DNA of 5,863 bases from Comamonadaceae bacterium (GTDB lineage Bacteria > Pseudomonadota > Gammaproteobacteria > Burkholderiales > Burkholderiaceae_C): positions 1 to 5,863 of the forward strand of contig JAIXXW010000126.1 of NCBI GenBank assembly GCA_027490555.1. The letters run 5' to 3'. The notes beneath the pieces are model-generated. The model did not search any database. It was not told where the DNA came from and was given only the letters and a program-made list of their open reading frames with translations. Positions 5,855-5,863 of this stretch are shown here, in pieces (the first letter of the stretch is position 1; each line of letters begins with the position of its first letter). Both the position numbers and the translations under genes were made by a program.

Positions 5855-5863
5855 TCGCTTTGC
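5851..5863 (+). CDS. dtd: Start of a gene, probably D-aminoacyl-tRNA deacylase (5' fragment)
   Basis: Only four codons are visible, reading Met-Ile-Ala-Leu. The ATG overlaps the CDF stop as ATGA, a common sign of translational coupling, and has a good ribosome site. Burkholderiales Dtd proteins typically begin MIALLQRV, and a D-Tyr-tRNA deacylase close to tyrS would make sense, since it removes D-amino acids wrongly attached to tRNA. The gene product is an inference from a very short match plus context; the presence of a start is better supported than the identity. Confidence 0.5.

Overview
The window looks like chromosomal DNA from a betaproteobacterium, most likely order Burkholderiales and probably family Comamonadaceae. 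The evidence is the high G+C content, a recognisable Burkholderiales-type ErpA, and a set of housekeeping genes whose neighbourhood fits that group. The family-level call rests on recognition of protein sequences, not on a search. I see no mobile element, CRISPR array, tRNA or rRNA, and no gene that stands out in composition.

Layout from left to right. (1) The 3' end of rpsI (ribosomal protein S9) closes at base 240 and is followed by a good intrinsic terminator. (2) A 169-base gap holds that terminator, a perfect inverted repeat and a TATACT -10 element, and leads into erpA (A-type iron-sulfur carrier). (3) Convergent to erpA, on the minus strand, lie anmK (anhydro-MurNAc kinase) and, upstream of it, a membrane-anchored M23 peptidoglycan endopeptidase. 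An intrinsic terminator separates these two genes. (4) A divergent intergenic region of about 140 bases carries a promoter for the M23 gene, a weaker candidate for tyrS, and a hairpin that would lie in the M23 5' leader. (5) On the plus strand follow tyrS (tyrosyl-tRNA synthetase), a cation diffusion facilitator (CDF) metal transporter, and the first 13 bases of a gene that is probably dtd (D-aminoacyl-tRNA deacylase). The CDF stop and the next start overlap as ATGA.

Functionally there are three themes: translation (S9, TyrRS, probable Dtd), envelope turnover (the M23 hydrolase cuts peptidoglycan crosslinks and AnmK salvages the anhydro-sugar released by lytic transglycosylases), and metal/Fe-S handling (ErpA, CDF). 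The minus-strand pair shares a cell-wall theme, but the terminator between the genes argues for separate control. The plus-strand trio is probably one transcript, since no terminator is visible between tyrS and the CDF gene.

No new multi-gene system is evident. The points most worth a second look are the non-canonical metal-site residues of the CDF protein, the two N-terminal hydrophobic segments and leader hairpin of the M23 gene, the face-to-face promoter arrangement between M23 and tyrS, and the inverted repeat upstream of erpA.
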